Assembly: GCA_028583415.1 (NCBI GenBank)
Contig: CM053267.1
Location: 22,017,814 to 22,081,813, forward strand
DNA length: 64,000 nucleotides
Direction of reading: 5' to 3'
Origin: Protea cynaroides
Lineage: Eukaryota; Streptophyta; Magnoliopsida; Proteales; Proteaceae
In this document: positions 11,760 to 23,583 of the stretch, one piece after another
Numbering within the stretch: the stretch's first letter is position 1
Layout: each line of letters starts with the position of its first letter
Position numbers and translations under genes: made by a program
Notes under the pieces: generated by a model
Seen by the model: the letters and a program-made list of their open reading frames with translations, nothing else
The model's database searches: none
Told to the model about the DNA's origin: nothing

Positions 11760-13120
11760 GAGATTGATTTCGAATCGGTCTTTGATTGATAGAGACAAGG
11801 TTAACTTTGAATTGGTCTCTGATTGATAGAGATCATGATTGACAGTCATGGACTGGGCTCTAATTGCTAGAGGCAAAGATTGCTTGAATTGGGCTCCGAT
11901 TGATAGAGGCCAAGGATGACAATCATGGATTGGACTCTAATTGCTAGAGATGATGGATTGATTGAGTTGAAATGACTAAAATTCTCTTTGATTTCTTCAT
12001 GAAATGGAACATGGACCAGAGGTAATGGTTGAACAGGCCTAGAGGCTAACTCATGCTCACATTGAGTTTATATGAATGGAACCTTTCTCAGTTCCAATAT
12101 GAATCAAAACCTGAACTAGAGTTGACGGTTGGACAAGCCTAGGGGCTAAATGAATTCAGATGAATAGAACTTTTCATAGTTCCAACATGAATCAGAAATT
12201 GAACCACAGTTGATGGTTGGATAAGCCTAGTGGCTAAATGAATTCAAATGAATGGGATTCTTCTTAATTCCAACATGAATCAGAACCTGAACCAAAGTTG
12301 ATGATTGGACAGACCTAGTGGCTAATTGAATTCAGATGAATGGAACTTTTCACAGTTCCAATATGATTCAGAACCTGACCCAAAGTTGATGATTGGACAG
12401 GCCTAGGCGTTGAATCTTTCCTTAATTCAAAGGTAAATAGGGAACAATAATTGGGTTTGCCTAGGGGACGAATCTCTCCTTAATTCAGAGGTGAATCGAG
12501 AACGGTGATTGGATTTGCCTAGGGGCTGAATCTCTCTTTAATTCCAAGGTGAATTGAGAACTATGATTGGATTTTCCTAGGGGCTGAATCTCTCCTTAAT
12601 TCAAGGGTGAATCAAGAACTATAATTGGATTTGCCTAGGGGCTGAATCTTTCCTTAATTCTGAGGTACATTAAGAACTATGATTGGATTTGCCTAGGGGC
12701 TAAATCTTTCCTTAATTTAGAGATGAATCGAGAACTATGATTGGATTTGCCTAGGGGCTGAATCTCTCCTTAATTCAGAGATGAATTGAGAACTATGATT
12801 GGATTTTCCTAGGGGCTAAATCTCTCTTTAATTTAGGGATGCATTGAGAACAGTGATTGGATTGTCTAGGGGCTGAATCTCTCCTTAATTCAGATGAATC
12901 GAGAACTATGATTGGATTTGCCTAGTGGCTGAATCTTTCCGTAATTCTGAGTGAATCGAGAACTATGATTGGATTTGCCTAGGAATAGAATCTTTCCTTA
13001 CTTCTGAGGTACATTGAGAACTATGATTGGATTTGTCTAGGGACTGAATCTTTCCATAATTCTGAGGTACATTGAGAACTATGATTGGATTTGCCTAGGG
13101 GCTGAACGTTTCCTTGATTA
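11760..13120. repeat. Tandem repeats in the D interior (fifth group)
   Basis: Three neighbouring arrays occur: 11760-11950 (GATTGATAGAG words), 12020-12410 (roughly 95-bp unit with TGGACAGGCCTAG and TTCCAACATGAATCAGAA) and 12410-13120 (about 13 copies of a roughly 56-bp unit with ATTGGATTTGCCTAGGGGC and TGAATCTCTCCTTAATTC). GCCTAGGGGCT is shared by the last two, which suggests they grew from one ancestor. Confidence 0.85.
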
Positions 13121-14500
13121 TGAGATGAACTGAATATGATATTGAGTAAGCCCAAGGACTAACTGTACGAGAATATTGTAAACTTTTTCAGGTGTAGGTG
13201 CTTGTCGCTGCCTAAACTGAATGCTGTATTGGACCAGATTGGCTGAGTTACTGATTGTATTCCCAAATCTGGTTGTCTTCTTTCTTACAAAATTTGATGT
13301 TTAATGAAGATTTGGATTCATGACTTCTATTGATTCATTTAGAAAGATAACATGGATGGATCTCAAGGTGGGAGATCAAGACAATTCCCTAGTTGTAGGG
13401 GTCTCTCACCCTAAAAGGGTGGATATGGTTGCAATTTGATTTTTTTCCCAAAGACATTGAAATCTAATGGTGGAATATCAAGATTCTAGACATCTAGAGG
13501 AATGGAAGAAGTCACATGCACAATCAAAGATGACTTAACCAAACAAAGTTAACTCCCTCATAAGGGCGACTGAGTAAACATTATCCGAGTCAATTTAGTT
13601 GAATTTGGTTAAGCCATGTGTTCAGTCTTTGGGATCTCATGATTCTAAAAATGGATAATCAGTGGTACCAAGGTCTGGCCACTTGGATTACAGAATTCAA
13701 TGAAATTGAAATGGATATATTAATCCATTTTCCTTATTAGGGATGGTTAGTAAAAGCGGTTCATGGATGAACAAACTAGTAAATTTCTTCTTGACCATGG
13801 TATCTATGTCTTGACAAGGATTTTCTATTCGTTTTTCGAAAACAACGTGTTAACAATGAGAGATTCGACACATCGAGCTTACATAATGGAAGGTGTATAG
13901 TGACCGTCTACTATGATGTAGAACTGGTGTATACATACCTCATACTCCCAATGGGAGAGAGTTCAAGATGTTCATCATATAGATTCTAACATGTTGACCA
14001 ATCGAGGATAAAAATGGGCAGAACTTCGATGTCTCGAATATGGATGTCATGGTTAAGTAGATTTTACTGGGTCTGTTCAGGGATGAACCAAAAATAAAAA
14101 ACATTGGGCTACAATCTGGGTTAGGACAGAAAAGGCCACCTTGATAAGGACGGGGTAACCTATCACCGAATACATGATGAATAATGGGCCCCCAATCCCT
14201 TTATATACTATGTTGCAAGGATCCAAGCGACGTGGAGTAGCATAACGCATTCTCGGGCGGACCCATGAAACGCTCGTTAGAGGCTGCTCGCCGGTCGTGG
14301 TCTCACAAAGTACAGGCCAAGGTTGTGTGTTTCGCCTAGCGGGCTGCCCCATCTGCATGGGACCCAGTTCGGCTACTCGCACAAATGTGTGACTGAACCC
14401 ATTCCCCCCCAAGAAATATTATACAAGCATAAATATAGTATCCTAAGAACAAGCATTCAATTCATGCAAGGAAAGTTTTCATTTAGGAGTCTGACGTTTA
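13121..14500. other. D interior next to the primer site, no gene
   Basis: In the sense direction this is the leader after the right (5') LTR. It is not repetitive within the window, and no frame looks like gag. The part 14200-14400 is more GC-rich than the rest but shows no recognisable RNA gene. Confidence 0.55.
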
Positions 14501-14520
14501 TATCCCCAGTAAAGTCGCCA
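14501..14520 (-). other. Candidate primer binding site of D
   Basis: On the minus strand, one base after the LTR end (CCTTACA), the sequence begins TGGCGACTTTACTGGGG. A site starting TGG at this spacing is what an LTR element uses to anneal a tRNA 3' CCA end. The matching tRNA would end AGTCGCCA; I cannot name it. This site decides the minus orientation of D. Confidence 0.7.
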
Positions 14521-15282
14521 CTGTAAGGACAAAGATGGAAAATCTTAGAAGTCGCCACCTAGATTAAGGTATAGGACCTTGGAAAATATAAAATCTCACC
14601 CTAAGGTAAGACTTCGATTGACTCATGACCCTTGGATTGGATTTCTGGTCCATCAGAGATTGGGTAAGCATCAGGTTACGATTATGGGAAGGGGTTAAGC
14701 ACTCAAACCGTCCGATCAAAATTGGGCTCCTATACCTTGCCTATGCTAGACACTATCTATTAAACCGAACCAAACCAAGTGATTTGATATCATTGAACCG
14801 AATCTGTATCCATTATATTGCCTACGTATCACAGAATTATTCCAAATAACAGGTTCACCATCGTAGTTCAGGTGTGATTAAAATTTATAGTTGTGATTTA
14901 TGTTTGAATTTGATTAAATTCATTGTTCAAGTTGAAGTTTATGCTTGAAAGGCTAAGAAACCCTATGGATTAGGATCTGGATAGTCCATGTGAACTGATA
15001 GATAGTCCTTGTGGATCTATGAATAGAAAACCCTTTCTGGGTCTAAATGTGGACAACCCTATTTAGGTCAAAATGTGGATAACCCTTTCGGGGTTGGAAT
15101 GTGGATAACATTATTTAAGTCAAAATGTGGATGGGTATCCTAGTGGATCTATGGATAGTCTGAGTGGAATAAAGTGTGGATAACCATATTTGGATCAAAA
15201 TGTAGGTAAATATCCTAATGGATCTACGGATAGTCCAAGCGGACTAAGGTTTGGATCTGAATTTGGGATTCTCCCAAATGGC

Positions 15283-15748
15283 CTACGTATCCTAGGGTTT
15301 GCCTTAGAAATCAGAATCCGCGTAGTTTGGGCTTAGCTCAAAATGTAGATAAATATCCTAGTGGATTTATCAATAGTCCGAGTGGACTAAAGTTTGGATC
15401 TAAATTTGGGATTCTCCCAAATGGCCTACGTATCCTAGGATTTTCCCTAGGAAACAGAATCCGTGTAGTTTGGGCTTGGGTCGAAATGTGGATAAATATC
15501 CTAGTGGATCTATGGATAGTCCGAGTGGACTAAGGTTTAGACCCGAATTTGGGATTCTCCCAAATGGCCTATGTATCCTAGGATTTGCCCTAGGAATCAG
15601 AATGCATGTAGTTCGGGCTGATAACCTGTTCTAGGTTAGAATGTGAGAACCTATTCTAGGTTTAGGGTTTAGAACCTATTCTAGGTTTAGGGTTTAAAAC
15701 CTATTCTAGGTTTAGGGTTAGGAACCTACTCTAGGTTTAGGGTTTACC
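15283..15748 (-). repeat. Hairpin modules and telomere-like repeats in the D right LTR
   Basis: These mirror the left LTR, with hairpin modules at 15283-15327, 15426-15470 and 15569-15613 and the 25-bp telomere-like array at 15622-15748. A further module with CTACG/CGTAG arms but no inner palindrome is at 14822-14868. Confidence 0.8.
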
Positions 15749-17351
15749 GAGGGGCAAAATCATCCTGAATTATCCTTTTCAACCTAAGCTCTAATTTTGA
15801 AAAGTTTGGCAAAGAATTTTCTTTTTTTATTAAAGTTTTTATTATTCCCATTATGCCCTTCCCAAGAATGTGGGTGCCTAAATGCATGTCCCCACACCTA
15901 ATATGTTTTCTAGGTATACAGATATGGCAGTTCGACTAGGGTGCAGCAGAAAGTAAGTTATTGCCAAAAATGGAAACATTCAAACATGGCAGTATATGCA
16001 AATATAGCAATGGCATCCTAAACATGATAGTGCATGCGAATATAACAGTGTAAACAAGAGAGATACTCAATCTATAGTCTAGACTCAAAGAAACTCTCAC
16101 ATCAATAATATCACATCAGATCCTCAATCTAATGGTTAGATTTCTTCAAAATATTATGCTCATCTACTCATATTTCATCCAAACAGCCAAGATCAACGGC
16201 TCAGATTCATCCCACATCAAGTCATCATGATCAGACTAAGATCTAATGGTTCAGATCATTCAAAAATGATTATCTAACCATTTAAAATCATTTAGATCAC
16301 TCCTAAAGATAATCCAACAATTCAGATCATTCAAAATGATAATCCAACCATTCAGATTGCTTAAATCACATGATCAAGTCATCCAGTGGTTCATATTTAA
16401 TCATCTAAAAATTTAAAATCAATGGCCCCATTTTCATCTTATTCCAAGATCAATAGGCATATTTCAATCACCTTAAAAATTCATTTAATGGTCATCATAT
16501 GATCAAAATAAAATTATCATTCAACCAATCAAATTTAATATCAATGAATCAGATTTTTACTAAGAATCATAGCAACATGATAAAAATTAAAATTTAGATT
16601 TAAGCATATCATGATCATAGGTTTAATCAATGGCCCAAATTTGGTGGGAAGATCAATAGTAGGATGAGGATGATGATCAAAGGGTACAGGTTTAATGAGC
16701 ATATATGGATTAGCTTTAGTTGATGGGGATTTAATCAAGGCTCTGGGGGTTGGTTCTGATCATGTAAGGAATAATTAGTGGTGCAGGTGATGGAGTTGGG
16801 TTGATTTCTTGCCTTGGATTCTACAGAGGGTGGTGAGTTTGAGTAGCAGGAGGTGGCATATCAAGGGATTTGGAAAGAATGATGACAGTTTTGGCTGGGC
16901 AGTTTGTTGCGGTGGAGGTGCAAGGTCGGTGGAGTTGGGGTTGCTGGAAACTCAAGAGGACAGGTTGCTTGCATTGGTGTCAAGCATGGGGTGATGAGGG
17001 CATGGAAATGGTGCTCGGTGGCTGGGTTTTGAGTAAGATAGGTCAGTGAGTGGGCAGGTGTTTGGTGATTCAGTCGGTGAGAGTAAAGTGAGGGAAGGCA
17101 ACTCGGTTTTGGTAGTTCTAGGTGTTGGGGGATTAGATAAGGTCAGACAGCAGGTTTTGTAGCCATGAGGTGAGGTGTCAATGGGATGGAATGGCTGGGT
17201 TTCGGTATCGGTTGTGATCTGGGTTTAAAGGTGGTGGAGGATAGCAATTGTGCAATGGTATTATCGGGTTCAGCAAGGTGGCAATCCGTTATGGTGGGGG
17301 TAAGTGGTGATCTGTGGAGAATAATATAAACAAAGAAAGGGGAAGGAGCTT

Positions 17352-18110
17352 ATCTCCTTCAATTCTTCTTCTTCTTTTTCCGTTTCACTGATCTCCGACT
17401 CCTCCTTTTCCTCAAGCTGTCCCGGTTTTTTTTCTCTTTGCCCGCCTCCCTCTTTTTTTAGGTTCTCACCGTCCCCTCTCTTTCTCGTTCTGCTCCTATA
17501 TCCCCTCCCTCTCTCTCTCGTTCTCAATTTTTTTTAGTTTTTTCTCTCCCTCACCGCTCAGTCTCTCTTTCTCCTCTTCTATTCTCTCCCTTCTTCTTCC
17601 CCTCTCTCCACTTGTCTTCTTCCTCTCTCTCTTGGCCTCCTTTTTTTTATTTTTTTTTCTCTCCCTCACCGCTCAGTCTCTCTCTTTCTCCTCTTCTATT
17701 CTCTCCCTTCTTCTTCTCTTCCGATCCTTCCCTCTTTTTTCTTTTTTTCTTTTTTTATTCTTTTTCCCAATCTCTCTCGGATTCTCCTCTCTTGTCATTA
17801 TTTCCTTTATTTTTTTTTTCTCCAATCTTCCTCCCAATCTCTCTCAGATTCTCCTCTCTTCTCATTATTTCCTTTCTTTTTTTTATTTAATCTTCCTCCC
17901 AATCTCTCTCGGATTGTCCACTCTTCTGTTTCTTTCCTTTTCTTCTATTCTTCTCTCTCTTTATCTTATTCTCAATCTCTCTTTCCTATCCCAATTTCTT
18001 AATTCTTTCCTATTCTATTTCCTTCCAAAATTTATTCCTCGAGTTGCTTTCTATATCTTTTTTTCTTTTCATTAGAATCCTCTCTTTCTTTCCTAACTTG
18101 GTTGGTCTCT
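17352..18110 (-). repeat. CT-rich tract of the D right LTR
   Basis: This is the counterpart of 3820-4682. It is GA-rich in sense and non-coding. Confidence 0.75.
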
Positions 18111-19471
18111 CTTGACACATATAATGTATATATTATACAATAATATATCATAAAACATACTTAATAATATATATATAAGTTGATTGGGTTGGACTGACTT
18201 AAACTGAGCTGGGTTGGACTAAGAATGACTTGAATTAACTGGGTTGGGCCAAGACTGGCTTGGGTTGACCTGAGTTGACTGGATTGATTGGGTTTCTCTC
18301 TCTGTCATTTCATGGGCTATTTCCGCTGCCATTCCTCATGGAATTTTTCGATAGCCTTTATTCTAAATTTTTTACGTTCACTTTATAGAACACTAAAAAT
18401 GAGGAATAAAGAAACTTGAGTCATCACATTTGGAAATAAAATGGTCAACTTACGAATTTCTGATGTTTAAGCAGGCCAATTATCGATAATTTGGCTGACC
18501 ATTCTGCATGGGATCCTTTGCAGACCTCTACTAGAAATTTTTTATGTCCACTTTGTAGAGTACTAAAAATGGAAGATAATGAAACTGAAATCACCTGATT
18601 TGGATATGGGGTGACCAAAATATGAATTTCTAAAGGTTAAATGACCATTTTCATGTGTAAGTTTGCATGGGACCCTTCGGAGACTTCTACTCGAGATTTT
18701 TTACATCCACTTTGTAGAACATTACAAATGAAGAATAATGGCCTTAGAATCATCTGAATCCGACGTAGAACAGAAAATATATGAAACTTTGAAGTTCTAA
18801 CGATAATTTTGCATGAAAGCTTGCATGGGGCCCATTGGTGACTTCTACCCAGGATTTTTCATGTCCACTTTGAAGAGGACTAAAAATAATGAATATTGGC
18901 CTTTGAATCAACTGATTCTGATATCAGATTACCAAGATATAATGTCTTGAAGTTTGAATGATAATGCATGCATCATACGATAATTATGTAAATTCCCTTG
19001 CACTTTCAAACTGCGATATCTTCCTTGTTTGACGTCAGAATTTGATGATTCTGGTATCATTTCGAAGATAATTTTGTGACCTGTACATCCAAGTAGGTAA
19101 TAACCTAAGACCCAGCTGTGGGGTTCATTAGAGAATCACAAACCCTTGGGTTAAAAGTAAGAAACCTGCCATATTTGTTAACTGTATGACCCGCACTCCA
19201 TGAACCCGATCTAAACCTTGATTTCAGGTCATAACAGGTCTTCCAATCATCGTCAGGCCAGATGGGACGAGCGGATGGAAACCAGGTATGAAATCGGACC
19301 AAACAGACCAAATTAAGTATGAATTTAGTCATATCGATCGATGGTACCAGTCAACTGGTATAGTCAGTAGACTACCAAGATCCGAAACTGGATCTCCGTG
19401 GTTCCTACTTTCCAAATTCCGAACCCTAGGACTTTCCTAATCCTAGAACGCTTCTTAATCCTAAACCTAGC

Positions 19472-19480
19472 CTATATAAG
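19472..19480 (+). promoter_or_regulatory. TATA box of the element A LTR
   Basis: CTATATAAG lies about 290 bp into the LTR, at the same place in the 3' LTR (29088-29096). TATA-like words occupy the equivalent position in C, B and E. Transcription should start about 30 bp downstream, placing U3/R near 19505. Confidence 0.7.
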
Positions 19481-19912
19481 CACCTCTAAACCTCCTAGAA
19501 TCCCTTCCACTGATCCTCATAAACCCTAGAAAGGAGAAAGAGGCTGAAGAAGGAGGAGAAGCTAGGAAGAGCCGATATTGCTATTTGACGAAGAAAACCT
19601 TACCGCCAGTCGACGGTGAGTGCTTAAACCTTCTTTTACATTATGACTCTAGGATTATGACTCTAGTATGGTTAGTTTTCTTTGATTAATACCATGCAAA
19701 GCAGGTATTGATCTAAAACCCTATTTTGCTAATAAACCCTATTTTTTGCCGACAAACCATAATCTAGTTAGTAAACCCTAGATTCGAGTTCTTGGAAGAA
19801 GACCATCAAAGCTAGGACTTGAATGGAGTTGAAAACAACTCTAACTCAGTGCTCAGACCGAGAATGTGTAGGGGGAACCCTAGGATCAATAGGGGATGAT
19901 CGACGACAATCG

Positions 19913-20075
19913 AGAACCGGACGTATGGTCTTCCGAAGACATACCGGTTGCACCCTGTGCGACCGATACTGCGACCGGTACCTTCTGGGGGCTGGTCTGT
20001 GGGGACTGGCTGACTATACCGGTCGTATGTTTCCCCACAATGCTGCGACCGGTACTGTGATCGGTCAACTCTGTG
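19913..20075 (+). promoter_or_regulatory. ACCGGT-type motif array in LTR intron 1 of A
   Basis: Repeated, partly inverted words related to GACCGGTA/TACCGGTC lie between LTR exon 1 and exon 2. They recur in the 3' LTR (29527-29695), in C (35345-35520) and, diverged, in F (43985-44130). A short version sits in the U3 of A (19345-19370, 28957-28980), C (36045-36085) and F (43340-43460). Confidence 0.65.
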
Positions 20076-21088
20076 AGATGTGTTTTACCATATTTGGTTT
20101 TTCGACCAATGTAAATCTATTCTAACTAAACCGTAATATCGTATAGGACTTTGTGATACCACGTTTGGACCTTGCAACGCGGAGCAAGCTATCAAACGAG
20201 CATCAGGTAAGGTAATCAGACCTAAACCCTAATAATCTAATGGACAGTAAACTGTTGTTAATAACTATGATTCTATGGATTGATGTTTGTGCATACTCGC
20301 ATGTCATCCTTCACTTTCAGTTATTATTATTGTTCATGCATACTCGCTATGCTAGGATGTGATTGTTAGGCATGTGATTATTTTCATTGGTGTGTTAAAT
20401 GGGAAGGGTCTGGGGTCTGGGGTCTGGGATCCTTCCTCACACTAACACCTTTTCGTAGTATTCTATCTTAGCATGCTTGGTGTGGGTAGGGCATCAGGGG
20501 GAGGACGTGGTACTATGGTCTCCGGCCTGGCCACCAGACTCTAGCTATATCTCTATGCCATAGGGAGTTATGTTGGGATAGGGTCTATCTGTCATATTGT
20601 TCTGTCTTAGCATGCTTGGTGTGGGTAGGGCATCAGGGGGAGGACGTGTTATTGTGGTCTCCGGCCTGGCTACCAGACTCTAGCTCTATCTCTATGCCGT
20701 AGGGAGCTGTGTTGGGATAGATCCTACTATGATGACATATAATATTGGTTAGTTGCGAGCCCAGTTTGCAAGCCCTCGCCAATAGGGGCTTATGTGTTGG
20801 TATGGGTAGAGCATCAGGGGAGGTGTTGGCGATGTTGATCGGGACGCCTTAACTCTATCTCTATTCCATGGTGGGTACATGTGAGACGACACTGGTGTGA
20901 TCTACTGGGCGGCTTCACACACTCGTGTATAGAGGTGCGGTGGCCGTCAATCCTCTCTATAGCACATTGCAAACTTAAACCAGACCATAATATAATATGA
21001 TTGTTACTCATGCATATAAATGTTACATTGTCTGATTGTCTTACTGAGCTAAGTTGTGAGCTCACCCTTGTATATACACCATTTTTAG

Positions 21089-21222
21089 ATGTTGATGCAG
21101 GTTACACGGTGGATGAATATATGAATGCGCTGGTGTACGGAGGCGTGGCTGCTCTGGATGTGCAGGTAGGAGAGGACGAGCATGACGCTTCATGCGAGTG
21201 CCCTTTCTGTGTATACCTTTAA
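21089..21222 (+). CDS. Conserved LTR-encoded exon, Cys-rich C-terminus (element A, 5' LTR)
   Basis: This exon starts after the acceptor TTTTTAG and encodes 44 codons, with D-A-G-Y near the start, Y-M-N and Y-G-G-V-A-A-L in the middle and the end H-D-A-S-C-E-C-P-F-C-V-Y-L stop. The same protein is recognisable in C, E, F and both LTRs of B, although DNA identity to the B type is low and the differences fall mostly at third codon positions. That points to protein-level selection. Spliced to the 60-nt exon (20147-20206) and to exon 1 (ending 19615), the frame stays open in A and C, with CNAEQAIKRAS against CDAEQAIKQAS in exon 2. No AUG was found in exon 1, so the start codon is unresolved. The function is unknown; it is not a recognised Gag or Pol domain. 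Confidence 0.6.
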
Positions 21223-21515
21223 GATTTGATTTGATTTTATTTATTTTAATTATTTTCAGTTGGGATGAAGTTGATGTAAAGATATTATTTAAGTTTTAAT
21301 TATTTAAATAATTGAATATTTTATTTAAATTTATCAATAGATTACTCAATTCATTTTATTAAAGACTTCCACTGTATTTATTATTATTCTGATCGTGGTT
21401 ATGTGCAATAATTTGTATGAGTGGACACTGTCTTATTGAGATCCTGGTGTGAGCCGTTGGTTCAGTAACGGTTCACTCACACTTCTGGTTCAGCTGGAAT
21501 TGGGGTGTGACAATT

Positions 21516-21528
21516 TGGTATCAGAGCT
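21516..21528 (+). other. Primer binding site of A (initiator-Met tRNA)
   Basis: TGGTATCAGAGCT lies three bases after the LTR end and is complementary to the 3' end of plant initiator-Met tRNA, the usual primer for this clade. Confidence 0.9.
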
Positions 21529-21838
21529 CTTAGGCTTTGTCCAACAGACCATATTGCACTTAACTGAGTCAATGAGTTGAGATAGGAAAATTTAAAAGCC
21601 TTTATAAGAACACACCTTAAGCACTTGTTTGATGCCTAAGACTATATAAGGAAGAGCTTAACATACTATATTAAATATAGAATTAATAAATGCACATGCT
21701 CTAGATAGGTAAAACAATAAACTTCTGTTAAAACTTTAAAGAGTGATAAGTTAAAAGTGTTATAGGGTACAGTCCACAAGCCGGACAGTTACCCTATTAT
21801 ATAAACTGTACTGTGAAGAGAGAAAAATAAGAACTCAA

Positions 21839-22988
21839 TCATGGGATTGGGGGCATAGGAGGAATAGGGCCGACAATATCATAATCCCGCTCATAGGTGA
21901 CCCTGAGCCAGTGCACCTGCTCCTGAGTGACTCGGAGGCTGCGAGCTAAGTGCCCCAAGTCACGGCTCATCTCACACTAAGCGTCCCTGATCTCCGTGAA
22001 CATACCCATTACGGTGTTGGGAGGAGGCTGAGATGGTTCTGCTGCATGTGTGGGCTATGGTGCTAGCGTTGGAACATCCTCCATCTGATCATCGCCACCC
22101 TCATCATCACCCTCTACCTTTGCTGCATGAGCTGATCGGCAGGTTATCCATCTGTATCTGAAAAATGGCATCCCAGTCGATGACTAAATTCATAGTGTCC
22201 TCAACGGAGATCTCACCCCTCATGTCTACTCGTAATCGTCGTAGAAGAGTGGTGATGAGTCGACCGTATGGAAGGTTGCTGGCCTGACCAGGTAGAGTAT
22301 ACTGATGCATGGTCCTGATGATGATGTAGGGCAAACAGACCCGCTCCCCAGTGCAAACGCAGTAGGTCAGGTACTGAGTGAGCTGAGACAACTCACTATA
22401 ATGGCCGCTCTGAGGCACAATGTTGTGCTGGATGATGCGATTGTATACCCGAGGCACAGGCCTCAAACTAGCAGCCTTCATGGGCGCTCCATGGTTAAGT
22501 AGCTGCTCTGAGATCTCTTGGCGCAGATCGTTAGTGAGAAAACCCTTCATCTTAGGGACACAGTAGACCAAGTCCCTATCGTTGGGAATCCCTAGGAGAT
22601 CGACGAGCTGGTGAGTGTCAAAAGAGATGGGGACACCCTTGACGTAGCTGGTTAGGCAGAGTGCCCAGCATTGATTGAAGTCATTGACATCCCCATCTAT
22701 CTCCAGATTGGCGTAGAAATGCTTGACAAGGTTAGGGCGAGTGGTGACGGTATAGGTGATGATAGACAACCAACCAAGCCTGCCAAAAGCGGCTTCAACG
22801 TCAAACCGTTGTAACTGCTCCAGGTTTGCCCGTCGTCCTGACTCAATATTTTTCACCTCGAACCAGGGAAAGTGGGCTTACGCCGCCTCGGAACAAAACC
22901 ACCGCTCATCAAGTTGTGGAACAGGTGGATGCGGGCGGTGCATGCCTAGACCGTATGAGCATTTGCCAGCACCTCTGCGCTGAGCCAT
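21839..22988 (-). pseudogene. Antisense gene of element A (putative plant transposon protein-like)
   Basis: On the strand opposite to gag-pol, a frame opens at ATG (22986-22988), directly after a splice acceptor, and runs to a stop at 21839-21841. Its main 200 residues (about 22840-22150) contain H-F-Y-A-N-L, a V-K-G-V-P-I-S-F-D segment and L-G-I-P. This pattern resembles the Pfam 'putative plant transposon protein' domain (PF20167 by memory, unconfirmed). An acidic linker (D-D-Q-M-E-D) and a helical tail (E-I-R-D-A, Q-V-H-W-L-R) follow. Breaks are an in-frame TAA near 22880, a frameshift near 22110 and a stop in the tail. Homologues in B and C keep the same place and orientation. The function is unknown. 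A regulatory DNA-binding role is only a hypothesis, suggested by the motif arrays at its promoter. Confidence 0.75.
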
Positions 22989-22993
22989 TGAAA

Positions 22994-23418
22994 CTACAAA
23001 AACAAAGACAAATAATGAGGAATTGTTAGTTTAGAAAGTTCGGCAGCATAACGACAACAAATCAAGCAAAAGCCTCAAACTCACCCAAAACTTGGGGAGG
23101 AGGACTTACGTAACCCCCAAACACTTCGTGGAATCCAAACATTCATCAATTAAACAAGAAATTTGGGAAATTTCAGCAAAATCGATTTTTTTACCAAAAC
23201 CTAGGTTAAAAATCAAAAATTTTGATTTTTGTAAAATCCTTTCGGTAGAACCTCAAATTGGTTGAGGGCTTTTGCGCATAGAGGTCCCTAAACCCACTTT
23301 AAGCCGAAGGAAAAGTGTTCCTACGGTTAGAATTTCCTAAACAAAGGAAAACCTCAATTTTGGGCTTGGAATCATAGAGAAACGATATGAAAATGATGAA
23401 TGGAAGGAAAGAACTTAC
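22994..23418 (-). other. 5'-UTR intron of the element A antisense gene
   Basis: On minus, the donor CCTCCAA/GTAAGTTC (23419/23418) and acceptor TTTGTTTTTGTAG (22994) delimit 425 nt ending five bases before the start codon. Element B has an intron of 442 nt at the same place (58204-58645). The upstream exon lies between about 23560 and 23419. Confidence 0.6.
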
Positions 23419-23583
23419 TTGGAGGCGATGTTCTAGCTCCGGATCGGAAGAAAATGGCTTCTAAGATCACCGGTCGGACTGTAGCAACTCAAGAGCCAGA
23501 GAGAAATCGCCACCGGAGAGGAAGAAGGAAATGAAAAGTGAGAAAAATCTCACTTTTCGCAACTTTAAGGAGGAATCTGGGCA

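Larger units (their letters stand above)
14522..19182 (-). repeat. Right LTR of D (5' LTR), main part; last 34 bp at 31136-31169
   Basis: It starts TGTAAGGACAAAG and aligns with the left LTR. It is cut at 19182 by element A, with the duplication TTAAC at 19178-19182 and 31131-31135, and resumes with ACTTATGCTGAGGGTGGC to end GGTGCTTACA at 31169. The uninterrupted length would be about 4.7 kb. It keeps a 14580-15240 segment that the left LTR lacks and is shorter in the AT-rich part near 18160. Visible differences from the left copy are several per 100 bp, so D is old. Confidence 0.92.
19183..21512 (+). repeat. 5' LTR of element A
   Basis: The LTR is 2330 bp, TGTATGACCC...GGGTGTGACA (the first bases are mutated from TGTAAGACCC). 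It contains a TATA box (19472-19480), a leader with a splice donor (19615/19616), an ACCGGT motif array (19913-20075), a 60-nt exon (20147-20206, acceptor TATAG, donor CATCAG/GTAAGG) and a coding exon (21089-21222). Between 20400 and 20980 it has internal repeats with AGCATGCTTGGTG and GGGCATCAGGGGGAGGACG. Confidence 0.95.

Noticed and set aside
21001..21088. Upstream extension of the LTR exon frame to an ATG without splicing
   Set aside because: The unspliced frame has a stop in C and a frameshift in F at the same place, so only the part after the TTTTTAG acceptor is conserved as protein.
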